In this document: positions 17,758 to 26,079 of the stretch, piece by piece | Layout of the letters: every line of letters begins with the position of its first letter | Numbering within the stretch: the first letter of the stretch is position 1 | Source of the DNA: Deltaproteobacteria bacterium | Lineage (GTDB): Bacteria; Myxococcota_A; Polyangia; Polyangiales; B10-G4 | NCBI GenBank assembly: GCA_003647065.1 | Contig: QMMC01000002.1 | Coordinates: forward strand, 1-52,371 | Reading direction: 5' to 3' | Length of the DNA stretch: 52,371 bases | The notes under the pieces: model-generated | Seen by the model: the letters and a program-made list of their open reading frames with translations, nothing else | Told to the model about the DNA's origin: nothing | Database searches by the model: none | Translations under genes and position numbers: made by a program

Positions 17758-19131
17758 ATGGAGTTGTCGATGTACCTGGCAAGACACTTACTGGCCGCGC
17801 TCCTGATGCTCACGCCGCTCCTCGGCGGATGCCTGAGCCAGGTCGGTGAAGTCGACGGGGAGGAAGTTGGAGCTACCCGGTCGAACTTGACCGCGACCCA
17901 GCGGCGCACCCGAGCCGGAGACATCCGCGATGCGGCCGCCGCCCGGGGCATGACCGAGGGCTGGCTGCTCGCAGGCATCGCCGACGCCGAAACTCAGATG
18001 AGCCACTGCTGGTCCGAGCTGACCTGGGCCTGCCAGGGCCCGACCTCACCGGACTGTGGCGGCGGGCCGATCGTCGCCGGGGCCGGCGACGGCGCGTGCT
18101 CGCTGATGCAGGGCGGCCTCGGCATGTTTCAGTTCGATGCGGGCACCTTCGACGACACCCTGGCCCGGGAGGGAAGCCGGATCCTGACCATCGCGGGCAA
18201 TGCCGACGCGGCGGTCGACTTCGTCGTCGACATGGTGATTCGTTCGACCTACATCTCCGGGGTATCGACGAACGCCGAGGCCGTCGCCTGGATGAACGGC
18301 GTCGCGACAGACAACTCGCGCCTCGAGCCCTGGGCCCAGACCGTCACCCGCTACTACAACGGCTGCCGCGAAACCTCGTCATGTTGGTCGGAGCGGCTCC
18401 CGCGCTACCGAAGCTACGCGGTGAACGTGCACGACGAGATGGGCACGACCTTCTGGGATGTCGGCGGCACTCCCCCGCCGCCTCCCGACGCGGGCACCGG
18501 CACTGACTCGGGCACGCCGCCGCCCACGACGTCCACCTACGGCGCCGAGTTCGTCGGCCAGTCCTTCCCCCGTGCGGGGTCGCCCTTCGAACTGGCCCCG
18601 GGCGAGGAGCGGCTCGGCTACTTCGAGTTCCGGAACGTCGGCACCACGAGCTGGACCCCGGGCTTCACCTTCCTCGGCACGGTCGATCCCCGGGACGGCG
18701 CGAGCGACTTCTACGGCCCGGACTGGACCGCCCCCCACCGCGCCGCGTCGGTCCCACGCTCGGTAACTCCGGGCAACACGGGGCTCTTCGAGTTCACCCT
18801 CCGGGCCCCCACCGTCGCGGGTCAGTATCGCCAGTCGTTCAACCTGGTCGAGGAGGGACAGGGCTGGTTCGCCGACCTCGGCACCAGCCCCCGAGACGGG
18901 GATCTCACCATCATCGTCGACGTCATCGAAGGCCTGACCCCGGGCACGGGCGCAGGAACGGACGGCGGCACCGACCCCATCATCGACCCACCGGGCGCAG
19001 ACGGGGGCATCGGACACCCCGGTGACGGGCGCCTGAGCAGCGGCTGCAGCACGACCAACGCCCCGCCGCCCACGAGCTACGGCCTTGGTCTACTGGTCAC
19101 AGCTGCGTTGTTCCGCCGTCGGCGCCGCTGA
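17758..19131 (+). CDS. lysozyme-like lipoprotein with Nbr1-like Ig domain and MYXO-CTERM-like tail
   Basis: 457 aa; ATG 17758 has GAGG 8 nt upstream, ATG 17770 is the alternative. Signal peptide and lipobox LGGC. Residues ~45-225 resemble a lysozyme-like fold (MTEGWLLAGIADAETQMSHCW, GLGMFQFDAGTFDDTLAREG, VTRYYNGCRE), a family that cuts peptidoglycan; the glutamate of ADAETQM is the likely acid. A Pro/Thr linker leads to an Ig-like domain of Nbr1/CARDB type (FVGQSFPRAGSPFELAPGEE). The C-terminus is GCSTTNAPPP, a hydrophobic stretch and RRRRR, a MYXO-CTERM-like signal. Lipobox and C-terminal sorting signal in one protein is unusual. Confidence 0.86.
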   Translation: MELSMYLARHLLAALLMLTPLLGGCLSQVGEVDGEEVGATRSNLTATQRRTRAGDIRDAAAARGMTEGWLLAGIADAETQMSHCWSELTWACQGPTSPDCGGGPIVAGAGDGACSLMQGGLGMFQFDAGTFDDTLAREGSRILTIAGNADAAVDFVVDMVIRSTYISGVSTNAEAVAWMNGVATDNSRLEPWAQTVTRYYNGCRETSSCWSERLPRYRSYAVNVHDEMGTTFWDVGGTPPPPPDAGTGTDSGTPPPTTSTYGAEFVGQSFPRAGSPFELAPGEERLGYFEFRNVGTTSWTPGFTFLGTVDPRDGASDFYGPDWTAPHRAASVPRSVTPGNTGLFEFTLRAPTVAGQYRQSFNLVEEGQGWFADLGTSPRDGDLTIIVDVIEGLTPGTGAGTDGGTDPIIDPPGADGGIGHPGDGRLSSGCSTTNAPPPTSYGLGLLVTAALFRRRRR

Positions 19132-19162
19132 GCCCCCGGGCCCCATTCCTCCCGCCTTGACA

Positions 19163-19183
19163 CCCCCCCGGGGGGGGGGGGGG
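19163..19183. repeat. C7G14 homopolymer palindrome
   Basis: Seven C followed directly by fourteen G, just downstream of the lysozyme-like gene and 24 nt upstream of a start codon. It could fold as a hairpin with almost no loop or form a G-quadruplex. Length may be imprecise in sequencing. Confidence 0.85.
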
Positions 19184-19206
19184 AGCTTGGCCGGAAGGGG
19201 GATGAA

Positions 19207-19494
19207 ATGACGATTAGACTGGAAATCGGCGTACTCGCCGTCTCGGCTTGTCTCAGCGCTGTCGTCCGGCGCTTCTCATCCACGATGATGAATTGTTCGG
19301 GGAGGCCGCCCTTCGAAGAGGGGAGCACGTACATCGCGGCACTGGTGAACTCGGCGGGAACACCAGGCGCCTATGAACTCGCTCAAACCGCCGGTGCTCT
19401 CGTGCCTCAGGTCTCCCCTGGCGTATTCGCCATGCAAGGGCGAAACGAGACTACGTGGCGAGAAGTGCGCCGAGCCGCGGGAGGGATGCCATGA
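19207..19494 (+). CDS. small protein of unknown function, coupled to the metalloprotease
   Basis: 95 aa. The ATG is preceded by GGAAGGGGG at good spacing and its TGA overlaps the ATG of the next gene as ATGA, both signs of a real gene. The N-terminus (MTIRLEIGVLAVSACLSAVV) is signal-like. The rest has no recognised motif. It could be a propeptide-like or chaperone partner of the metalloprotease, which is inference only, or a non-coding leader whose stop happens to overlap. Confidence 0.5.
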   Translation: MTIRLEIGVLAVSACLSAVVRRFSSTMMNCSGRPPFEEGSTYIAALVNSAGTPGAYELAQTAGALVPQVSPGVFAMQGRNETTWREVRRAAGGMP

Positions 19495-21146
19495 AAGCGA
19501 TACGACTGATTTCGATCGCGCTTATCGTGAGCTTCGTGGGGTGGCCCAGTTCCGTGTTCGCGTACTGCACGCAATACAACGGGTATACGCTCCAGAACTG
19601 GGTTGGCTACAACAGCATTCCGGTCTTCGTCGACAAGAGCCTCGCCGGACGGCTCTCACGCCTCGATGGTTCGTTCTGGACCGACACCGAGCTGAGGAGA
19701 GAGGTCTACTGGGCAACACGTCACATCAGTACCTATTCAGGCGCGGATCTACCCCATCTGTACTACGCGGGCCTCTCGCCTGATTGCGGCGGGACGGGTT
19801 CCCCCAATGTCATTGGTCCATGTAACATTCCGAACGCAATCAACCTCACCTACGGCCTTCGTGGAGCCCCTGCCGCGACGGCCGTGGCCGTGGCCGCCTA
19901 CGACGGAATGGTGATCTCGTTCAATGAGCAGCAGAACTACTGGAATACAGCGACATCTGGAGGCGGGACCTTCCTGGGTGCTCTCACCCACGAGCTCCAT
20001 CATACGCTTGGGTTTTCGCATCCATCGAGTTGCGGTCAGAGCTGTGCCTATGGAGAAGCCCCCTGCTCGGCCGTATCGGGCGGCTACGGCGTAGCCGCCG
20101 AGCTACAGCACCTCTACCTTCAAGATCTCCTGGGTCTCCGATCCATGTACGGACCGGCCACCCGGACATCCGAGGACCACCATGAAGAGTACAACCACAA
20201 TGTCGGTACGAGCTGGTGGGATGTGCCGGATCCGCTTCCGTCCTTCCTTCCTTTGGCGGAGGCCTCGGGCGCACCGAGCGCCGCCGGAATGCTCGTGGGT
20301 GGGAGGAGCCCGACCACGCTCCATCCTGTGGTCCACCACTGGGACTGGGCGAGCTTTCTTTGGACGACCTGGGATCCGGATCCGTTCCTGTGGGGACCTC
20401 ACGTTGGTCGAGTCGGCGCCGCGTGGAACCACGACAGCGGCCATGGCATCGTAGGGTGGCAATATGGCGAAACGGTGTGGGTGGCCACCAAAACGCTGAG
20501 TCAAACGCTGTACAGCAGCCCGAGCGGATTCGCGACGACGACTCTCGGTTCGACGACGAGGCGGCCCGGCGTGTCCGTGACCTACCAAGACATCGATGAC
20601 GTATCCATATTCGCGACTCGCAGCAACAGTGGGCAGATTGAGCTTCACTGGGTACACCCGACGTCGGGATACGCGGGCCCCTTCCCGGTATGGGATAGCG
20701 CGACCGGGGCGCCGATGAATGCCTACGACACGCCCAGCGTCGACTGTGGCGACGAGCCCGGATTCTATTACAATTGCCTGCTGGCATGGGCGGCGGATGA
20801 CAATCTCCATACGCTTCGCTGGATGCATTTTGGTATCCACCCGGACGGCTCCGGCAACCTGCAGATCGAGGCGGACGTGGTTCGGGCGGACAACCTGATG
20901 CTCGAGGCGGCACCGCGGGTCATTTTCCGCGGTCCAGCTTCCGGTCCATCGGCCTGGATGCTCGCGTTCACCCAGAAGGCGGGCAGCCTCGCGTCAGACT
21001 ACGTGTTCACCATGCACAAGGGCATACATTGGACCTCGCTTTGGGATCCTCAGACCCTGATGTCGCACGGGCCCTATAACGATACGCACGTCGCGTCCGC
21101 CCTGGGCTCGGCCAACCTGGATGTCGAACTCCTGGTGACGAACTGA
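19491..21146 (+). CDS. secreted matrixin-type zinc metalloprotease
   Basis: 551 aa from ATG 19491. Signal peptide ending SVFAYC. Residues 167-177 are HELHHTLGFSH, the zinc site HExxHxxGxxH of metzincins with catalytic Glu168. A downstream LYLQDLLGLRSMYG is the matrixin-like segment that carries the Met-turn region. The ~340 C-terminal residues (VHHWDWASFLW, WDSATGAPM, WMHFGIHPDGSGN) look like a beta-rich, possibly propeller-like domain. Codon endings are more often A/T than in flanking genes, suggesting transfer. Operon with the small genes before (ATGA overlap) and after (1 nt apart). Substrate unknown. Confidence 0.88.
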   Translation: MKAIRLISIALIVSFVGWPSSVFAYCTQYNGYTLQNWVGYNSIPVFVDKSLAGRLSRLDGSFWTDTELRREVYWATRHISTYSGADLPHLYYAGLSPDCGGTGSPNVIGPCNIPNAINLTYGLRGAPAATAVAVAAYDGMVISFNEQQNYWNTATSGGGTFLGALTHELHHTLGFSHPSSCGQSCAYGEAPCSAVSGGYGVAAELQHLYLQDLLGLRSMYGPATRTSEDHHEEYNHNVGTSWWDVPDPLPSFLPLAEASGAPSAAGMLVGGRSPTTLHPVVHHWDWASFLWTTWDPDPFLWGPHVGRVGAAWNHDSGHGIVGWQYGETVWVATKTLSQTLYSSPSGFATTTLGSTTRRPGVSVTYQDIDDVSIFATRSNSGQIELHWVHPTSGYAGPFPVWDSATGAPMNAYDTPSVDCGDEPGFYYNCLLAWAADDNLHTLRWMHFGIHPDGSGNLQIEADVVRADNLMLEAAPRVIFRGPASGPSAWMLAFTQKAGSLASDYVFTMHKGIHWTSLWDPQTLMSHGPYNDTHVASALGSANLDVELLVTN

Positions 21147-21147
21147 T

Positions 21148-21510
21148 ATGCGTTTGCGCTGGGCATGCTGGGTGTCCGTGGCGAGCCTGGTGACGATCAC
21201 CGCCTGTGCGGACAGCCATGACGGCATCCGCCCGGCGGGGTCCTACGATCCGCCGTGCGGCGAGGGAAGCATCGAGTGGACCGACGAGCAGTGCTTTCGC
21301 AACGATGCGAGTCGAGAGGAACGCTGCATGCCGCGCGGCGACGGGCTCTGCTACGAGCACTGCGAGGAGGATGCGGACTGCACGGATTCGGGGAGGCCTC
21401 ATTGCGCCGAACTCAAGCTCGATCGCGGCGGTGTTGGCGCGTGCATCGACCCGATCGGTGAAATCGTTTGGGTCTGCCGAGACATGCCATATCGCGTATG
21501 TGAACTCTGA
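21148..21510 (+). CDS. small Cys-rich lipoprotein
   Basis: 120 aa starting one base after the metalloprotease stop. Lipobox ITAC follows a hydrophobic stretch. The mature part has many Cys (PPCGEGS, EQCFRND, RCMPRG, GLCYEHCEEDADC, HCAELK, ACIDP, VCRD, RVCEL), likely disulfide-bonded. The CEEDADC motif is common in myxobacterial surface proteins. Same operon and same less GC-rich composition as the protease; it could be its anchor or inhibitor, unproven. Confidence 0.78.
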   Translation: MRLRWACWVSVASLVTITACADSHDGIRPAGSYDPPCGEGSIEWTDEQCFRNDASREERCMPRGDGLCYEHCEEDADCTDSGRPHCAELKLDRGGVGACIDPIGEIVWVCRDMPYRVCEL

Positions 21511-21847
21511 ATCCCAGCGAACGACAGAACACAGCCGAGCCAGGACTCTTGAACATTGGGGGCCCCGAGTCTCGACTTTGGCGGATTCGAAGAGGGGTTG
21601 AGACCAACGAAGCGTGGGCGGCGAGGCAGCCTTGGGCGAGCGTACGGGGCCGCTTCACCAGCCCCGGCCAACGCTCGCAGCTGAAAAGCCGCGGTATTCC
21701 AGGGTCGGCCCCTCCCGCGCGGCCGGCCAACGCGGTTCGTTCTTCACCAAACTCGAGGTGAGCCGGCGCCCGCGGTAGTGGCTGGCCAAGTCCGCCCAAA
21801 CTGCGCGCCTCGACCCAAGTCGCGACGGAGGGTAGGCTCCCGCCGCG
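21511..21847. other. intergenic region between metalloprotease cassette and ABC operon
   Basis: 337 bases with no convincing gene on either strand. The only feature seen is a promoter for the ABC operon at 21810-21838. Composition rises to the window's usual high GC toward the right. Confidence 0.6.
21810..21838 (+). promoter_or_regulatory. probable promoter of the ABC/PP2C operon
   Basis: TCGACC (21810-21815), 17-bp spacer, TAGGCT (21833-21838), then 9 nt to the ATG at 21848. The transcript would begin only a few bases before the start codon. No Shine-Dalgarno. Confidence 0.5.
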
Positions 21848-22714
21848 ATGGCGATCCGGGATCTCGGCTACCGGCCCTACGAGGGCGAACGCCTACCGGC
21901 GTCACACAACACGGTGGTTCTCCTCCGCCACGGCCTGACCCGGGCGTGGGGGTCCTGGCTGGTGAAGATCGCGGCCTTCACCGCCTGGGCACCTGCCCTC
22001 ATCGCGATGTTCTACCTCGGGACGATGACCTGGATCATGCAGCAGCAGGCGGGGCAGATGCCTGGCCAGGAACTGCCACCCCCCCCCGGGGCCGACTTCG
22101 TGAAGGCGCTCTTCGCGTGGCAGTTCTGGGGCTTCCTCTCGCTGATCGGGGTCGGAGCAGGGGCTGGGGCAATCGCCGAGGACATCACCTTCAAGGCGTT
22201 CTCCTTCTACTTCGCCAAGCCGGTGACGCCTCCGCAGTACCTCGCCGGACGCATCGCCGCCGTCGCCATCTGGTGCTTCGCCCTCACCTTCCTGCCGAGC
22301 TTCCTGGTCGTGGGCATGCTCGCCGGCATCTCGCCCGAAGAGATGCGCGTCGAGCAAGCGGGCCTCATCCTCCCAGCCCTGCTGCACTCGGTCTTGATCA
22401 GCGTGGTCGTCGCGACCGGGTCGGTCGGCATGAGTTCGCTCTCCGGGAGCCGCGCCCTGACCATGAGCGCCTGGCTCATCGTCCTGGTCATCCCGCAGAT
22501 CCTGGCGTTGATCGTCGACACGATCGCGGACTGGCCCTGGCTCTACCTGGTCTCGATCTACGAGCTGCTCTCCATCGTCGGGGACGCGCTCTTCCGCATC
22601 GAACCCGCCAACGACCTCCGTTGGTACTACGCGCTGCCACTGCTCGGGCTCGTCGTCGCCGGGGCGCTGGCCATGGCATGGCGGCGGGTCCGCGGCGTCG
22701 AGGTGATCGCGTGA
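21848..22714 (+). CDS. ABC-2 type transporter permease
   Basis: 288 aa with about six TM helices (for example WGFLSLIGVGAGAGAIAEDITF, FALTFLPSFLVVGMLAGIS, SAWLIVLVIPQILALIVDTI). A segment LSIVGDALFR and a basic end (WRRVRGVEV) lie on the cytosolic side. The phrase AIAEDITFKAFSFYFAKPV is typical of ABC-2 permeases of the NosY type. Its TGA overlaps the GTG of the ATPase gene. Together with the second permease it should form a heterodimeric exporter; the substrate is not evident. Confidence 0.88.
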   Translation: MAIRDLGYRPYEGERLPASHNTVVLLRHGLTRAWGSWLVKIAAFTAWAPALIAMFYLGTMTWIMQQQAGQMPGQELPPPPGADFVKALFAWQFWGFLSLIGVGAGAGAIAEDITFKAFSFYFAKPVTPPQYLAGRIAAVAIWCFALTFLPSFLVVGMLAGISPEEMRVEQAGLILPALLHSVLISVVVATGSVGMSSLSGSRALTMSAWLIVLVIPQILALIVDTIADWPWLYLVSIYELLSIVGDALFRIEPANDLRWYYALPLLGLVVAGALAMAWRRVRGVEVIA

Positions 22715-23757
22715 GCGACGAGATCGGCATCCGAGCGATTCGCCTGTCGAAGTGGTACGGCAAGGTCACGGCGCTCCAAGACGTGTCCCTGCACCTCGAG
22801 CCCGGGCTCTGGGGTCTCCTCGGCCCCAATGGCTCGGGTAAGACGACCTTCCTCCGGTGCATCGCCGGGCAATTGAAGCCGAGCCTCGGGGAGGTGCGGG
22901 TCTGCGGGGAGCGGCCCTTTGCCAACCCCCGAGCCCTCCGGCGCATCGGGCTCTGCCCCGAAGCCGACGCTCTCTACGACGACCTGACGGGCCTCGAGTT
23001 CGTGACCTCCCTGGCCCGCCTCTCCGGCTACGACGCCGACGAAGCGCTGAAACGTGCCAAAGAGGCTCTCGAGAGCTTCGGCCTCGAGGACGCGATGAAC
23101 CGCAAGATCGGCGGTTACAGCCGCGGCATGCGGCAGCGGGCGAAGCTCGCCCAGTCGGTCGTGCACGACCCCGACGTGCTGCTCCTCGACGAGCCCCTCA
23201 CCGGGACCGATCCAACGTCACGGGCGGTCATCCTCGAACAGCTCAAGAAGCGCGCCGACGAGGGGGCCGTCGTGCTCTTCTCGACCCACGTCCTCCATGA
23301 GATCGAGGGCCTCACGGACCAAGTCCTGCTCATCGCGCGGGGTCAGGTCGTCGCCCAGGGCAAGGTGCACGAGATTCGGGACCTCCTCGAAGAGCACCCG
23401 CACCACGTCCGGGTGCAAACGGACCAGCCAAGGGCCCTGGCCGCCGCCTTGATGGCCGTCGAGGGGGTCGTCGGGGTGAGCTTCCTCGCGAACAACACGG
23501 TGGAGTTCATGACCCGCGACCCCGACGCGACCTATACGACCCTCGCCAACGAGGCCGTCGCCAAGGGCTTCTCCATCGAGAGCATCACCAGCCCCGACGC
23601 GAGCCTCGAGGCCCTCTTCCACTACCTGGTCGAGCGCAGCAACCGCGGCGCGGGGACCGGTGCCGACGCGGGCAGCGGGAGCGTCATGAGCCCCGACTAC
23701 CAGCCGGGGCTCTCCCCCGGCCAGCAAGCCAAATCGCCGGCGGGAGCTTCGTCGTGA
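22711..23757 (+). CDS. ABC transporter ATP-binding protein
   Basis: 348 aa from GTG 22711 (MSDEIGIRAI). Walker A GPNGSGKTT, Q-loop region ALYDDLTGLEF, signature YSRGMRQRAK (Ser-Arg-Gly in place of Ser-Gly-Gly), Walker B VLLLDEPLTGTDP and H-loop FSTHVLHE. A DUF4162-like C-terminal extension follows, then a Gly/Ser/Pro-rich tail. Overlaps both neighbours by 4 nt, so it is tightly coupled to the two permeases. An exporter of the NosFY/GldA group is likely. Confidence 0.93.
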   Translation: MSDEIGIRAIRLSKWYGKVTALQDVSLHLEPGLWGLLGPNGSGKTTFLRCIAGQLKPSLGEVRVCGERPFANPRALRRIGLCPEADALYDDLTGLEFVTSLARLSGYDADEALKRAKEALESFGLEDAMNRKIGGYSRGMRQRAKLAQSVVHDPDVLLLDEPLTGTDPTSRAVILEQLKKRADEGAVVLFSTHVLHEIEGLTDQVLLIARGQVVAQGKVHEIRDLLEEHPHHVRVQTDQPRALAAALMAVEGVVGVSFLANNTVEFMTRDPDATYTTLANEAVAKGFSIESITSPDASLEALFHYLVERSNRGAGTGADAGSGSVMSPDYQPGLSPGQQAKSPAGASS

Positions 23758-24542
23758 GCCCTCCCCCCCTCCCCGGCTTCGGCGCGTCGGTCGCGGCTAT
23801 CTTCCAGCTCTCGGTCCGCCGGATCCTCCGCGGAAAGAAGCTCCGGGTGGGCGGGGCGGCGGTCGGCATGGTCATCTTCGCCATCATCGCGGCGCGCTAC
23901 GCCCAGGGCAGCGACGACCCGTCCGAGCTCGTCGGCCTCGGCATCGGCCTCGGCTTCTTCGATTTTCTCGTCTACCTCCTGCCCTTCCTGCTGACCGCCG
24001 GCGCGATCGCCGAAGAGGTCGAAGGGCGCACCTTCCAATACCTCGCCTCGCGGCCGGTCAGTCGCTTCGCGATGGCCCTCGGCAAGTATCTCGCGGGGAC
24101 CACGCTCAGCGTCGCCCTCCTCGTCGGCGGCCTCCTGCTCCTGCACCTGGGCTGTTACCTGACCACGCCGACGCCGATGATCGACGAGCTCCCCGCGACC
24201 CTCCGGGCCGCCGGAGTGCTCACCATGCTCACCTTCCTCTACGGGGCGATCTGCATGTTCTGGGGCGCCGTGGCGACGGAAGCCGCGGGCATCGTCAGCG
24301 CCCTCTACCTCGCGGTCATGGAGCTGGGCTTCGGCAAGCTGCCCTTCTTCATCCGCTTCATCTCGCTGAACTTCCTCGGGGCCGAGCTCGCGGGCTTGCC
24401 CCGCCGGGGCCTCTTGCCGGACACCGTGCCGGAGCTGGTCGTCTGGGCCGGTGCGGCGGCCATCCCCGTCGTGACGATCACCTTCCTCGCCTTCGTGGCG
24501 ATGGTGGTCAGCTCGAGCGAATATCGCTTCGGGCGCGCGTGA
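23754..24542 (+). CDS. ABC-2 type transporter permease, second subunit
   Basis: 262 aa from a GTG overlapping the ATPase stop. Six TM segments, among them VGMVIFAIIAARYA, FFDFLVYLLPFLLTAGAIAEE and VALLVGGLLLLHLGCYL. EEVEGRTFQYLASRPVSR is the typical ABC-2 segment after the second helix. Only weakly similar to the first permease, so a heterodimer is likely. Its stop overlaps the PP2C-like gene. Confidence 0.87.
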   Translation: MSPPPLPGFGASVAAIFQLSVRRILRGKKLRVGGAAVGMVIFAIIAARYAQGSDDPSELVGLGIGLGFFDFLVYLLPFLLTAGAIAEEVEGRTFQYLASRPVSRFAMALGKYLAGTTLSVALLVGGLLLLHLGCYLTTPTPMIDELPATLRAAGVLTMLTFLYGAICMFWGAVATEAAGIVSALYLAVMELGFGKLPFFIRFISLNFLGAELAGLPRRGLLPDTVPELVVWAGAAAIPVVTITFLAFVAMVVSSSEYRFGRA

Positions 24543-25177
24543 AGGTCGACGCTCACATCAGCCGGGTGAGCGCGAAGGTCCGAGACGGCGCCCTCCATCG
24601 CCACGACGGTGGGCGCTACGGCGGGGGCAGCGCCTTCGCCGTAGCCTTCGGCCTCGGCCTCCCACGGACGTGGCGCATCTCGACCGACTCGGTGCTCTCG
24701 GGTTTCGAGCAGGGCCTCGCGGCGAGCCCTCGCCGGGGCGGAGACCGGCTCAAGGATGCCTACACGGCGTGCCGGGAGAGCCTTTCCGCCAGCGCCGAAG
24801 CGCTCATCGAGCGGGCAATCCCCGACGCGGCCTTCGTCGCGGTCCTCGTCGACGCCGGGCAGCTCCATGTCACGGCGACCGGCCCCGTGAGGGTGTACCT
24901 GCACCGTCGGGGAAAAGCACGGCGCCTGACGGATCGCAACGAAGACCCCCGGGGCATGCTCGGCGGCTCTTCGATGACCATCAATCTCGCCCTCGAGCCC
25001 GCCGACATCGTGCTCCTGGGTTCTGCATCCGCCTTCAGCGCGAAGGCCATCGACAAGCTCGCCAGCGTGCTCGAAGCCGACCACGATGCGCCGCCGGCGG
25101 TAATCGCGTCCCTGCTCACCGAGCCCGCGGCCCAGGCCGGGGCCGGGGCTGCGGCCGTCGTGTTCCGCGTGCGCTAA
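24539..25177 (+). CDS. PP2C-like protein lacking metal-binding residues (predicted pseudophosphatase)
   Basis: 212 aa from a GTG overlapping the permease stop. The order of segments follows a bacterial PP2C (PPM): an FVAVLVDAGQLHVTATGP strand pair, RVYLHRRGKARRLTDRNEDP, then LALEPADIVLLGSASAFSAKAI. Where active PPM enzymes have Gly-Asp-Ser-Arg and Ser-Asp-Gly-Leu, this has GPVR (~residue 116) and GSAS (~residue 160), and no N-terminal Asp-Gly-Met/His-Gly motif is seen. It should not bind the two metals, so a binding or regulatory role toward the exporter is more likely. It could also be a different fold; the similarity is by pattern only. Confidence 0.7.
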   Translation: MKVDAHISRVSAKVRDGALHRHDGGRYGGGSAFAVAFGLGLPRTWRISTDSVLSGFEQGLAASPRRGGDRLKDAYTACRESLSASAEALIERAIPDAAFVAVLVDAGQLHVTATGPVRVYLHRRGKARRLTDRNEDPRGMLGGSSMTINLALEPADIVLLGSASAFSAKAIDKLASVLEADHDAPPAVIASLLTEPAAQAGAGAAAVVFRVR

Positions 25178-25229
25178 GTCAAGGCTGGGGTACGGAGTTT
25201 CGAGGGCTCGGGCGGCAAACAAATGCCGG

Positions 25230-25258
25230 TTGCCCGACCCGGTCCCCGCTCCTAGACT
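25230..25258 (+). promoter_or_regulatory. probable promoter of the beta-barrel protein gene
   Basis: TTGCCC (25230-25235), exact 17-bp spacer and TAGACT (25253-25258). The ATG at 25266 follows after 7 nt, at the expected transcription start, so the mRNA is probably leaderless. Confidence 0.65.
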
Positions 25259-25265
25259 CGGCGCC

Positions 25266-25955
25266 ATGCGAGCCCATTTCGTCCTTTTCCTAACCGTGAT
25301 CGCCGCCCTCTTCACGCTCCCCGCCGCCGAGGCCGCGGCCCAGCGGGTGGTCTACCAGCAGCCCGCCGAACAACCCCAGATGGGCCCGGTCACGGTGAGC
25401 AACGCGCCGCCAAGCCAGCGCGATCCCGACCGCATCCGCACGTGGGGCCAGGTCGACTTCGGCTCGCCGATCTTCTACGACGTAGACTCGGACGTCGTCC
25501 GCCCCGGCTTCAACTTCGACCTCCGCGGCGGCATACTGAAGAACTTCTTCGGCGGCTTCATGCACGCGGGCGCGTCCTGGAACAACATCGACCTCGAGCA
25601 CGTGCCGGGCTGGGCCGGCTACGGCAACGACTCCCTCAAGCGCCTCTACTTCGGCTTCGGCGGACGGCTGATGTACGCCGAGGGCAAGGTCAAGCCGTAC
25701 GTCGACCTGGCCATCGACTTCAACTTCTGGAACTTCCGCGAGACCTCCTACGGCTGCGGCTATTGGTACTGCTCCACCTACGACCACTACCGCTTCGCCC
25801 TCGGTTGGAGCAGCCGGGCGGGGATTCAGATCGCCATCAACGAGATGATCGCCATCGACCTCGGCGTGAGCTTCGAGATGAGCTATGCGGGCGACTTCTT
25901 CGACCGGACGGTCTATTGGATGACGCCGTCGGCCGGCATCTCGATGTTCCGCTGA
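25266..25955 (+). CDS. outer-membrane beta-barrel protein
   Basis: 229 aa from ATG 25266. Signal peptide (MRAHFVLFLTVIAALFTLPA, then AEAAAQ). A short linker leads to alternating aromatic and small residues in strand-like runs: GFNFDLRGGILKNFFGGFMHAGAS, YFGFGGRLMYAEGKVKPYVDLAIDFNFWNF, YRFALGWSSRAGIQIAI and MTPSAGISMFR ending on the terminal Phe-Arg strand. Eight strands would fit the length, as in small OmpA/OmpW-like barrels. CGYWYC suggests a disulfide in an outer loop. Function unknown; monocistronic by its promoter and the gap after it. Confidence 0.82.
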   Translation: MRAHFVLFLTVIAALFTLPAAEAAAQRVVYQQPAEQPQMGPVTVSNAPPSQRDPDRIRTWGQVDFGSPIFYDVDSDVVRPGFNFDLRGGILKNFFGGFMHAGASWNNIDLEHVPGWAGYGNDSLKRLYFGFGGRLMYAEGKVKPYVDLAIDFNFWNFRETSYGCGYWYCSTYDHYRFALGWSSRAGIQIAINEMIAIDLGVSFEMSYAGDFFDRTVYWMTPSAGISMFR

Positions 25956-26042
25956 AGGCGGGGGCGTCGTGCTCGGGCCCGTGGTGAACGCCAATGGGCA
26001 GCTCTCGAACTGAAGCGCAGCTCACAGTCGCCGGGGTAGCCC

Positions 26043-26071
26043 TGGAACCGCCCTACCCTCGCTGCTAGCCT
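26043..26071 (+). promoter_or_regulatory. probable promoter of the first Cys-rich paralog
   Basis: TGGAAC (26043-26048), 17-bp spacer, TAGCCT (26066-26071), ATG 26080 after 8 nt. Same architecture as the promoter at 25230. The second paralog has TAGGCT (27798-27803) at the same distance from its ATG. Confidence 0.45.
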
Positions 26072-26079
26072 TCATTTCG

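Noticed and set aside
19163-19183. C7G14 as a rho-independent terminator
   Set aside because: No loop and no U-tract; kept only as a repeat.
21778-22710. 5' part of a long plus-strand frame that continues into the ABC ATPase
   Set aside because: The Arg/Pro-rich part overlaps the permease gene in another frame; the real ATPase start is the GTG at 22711.
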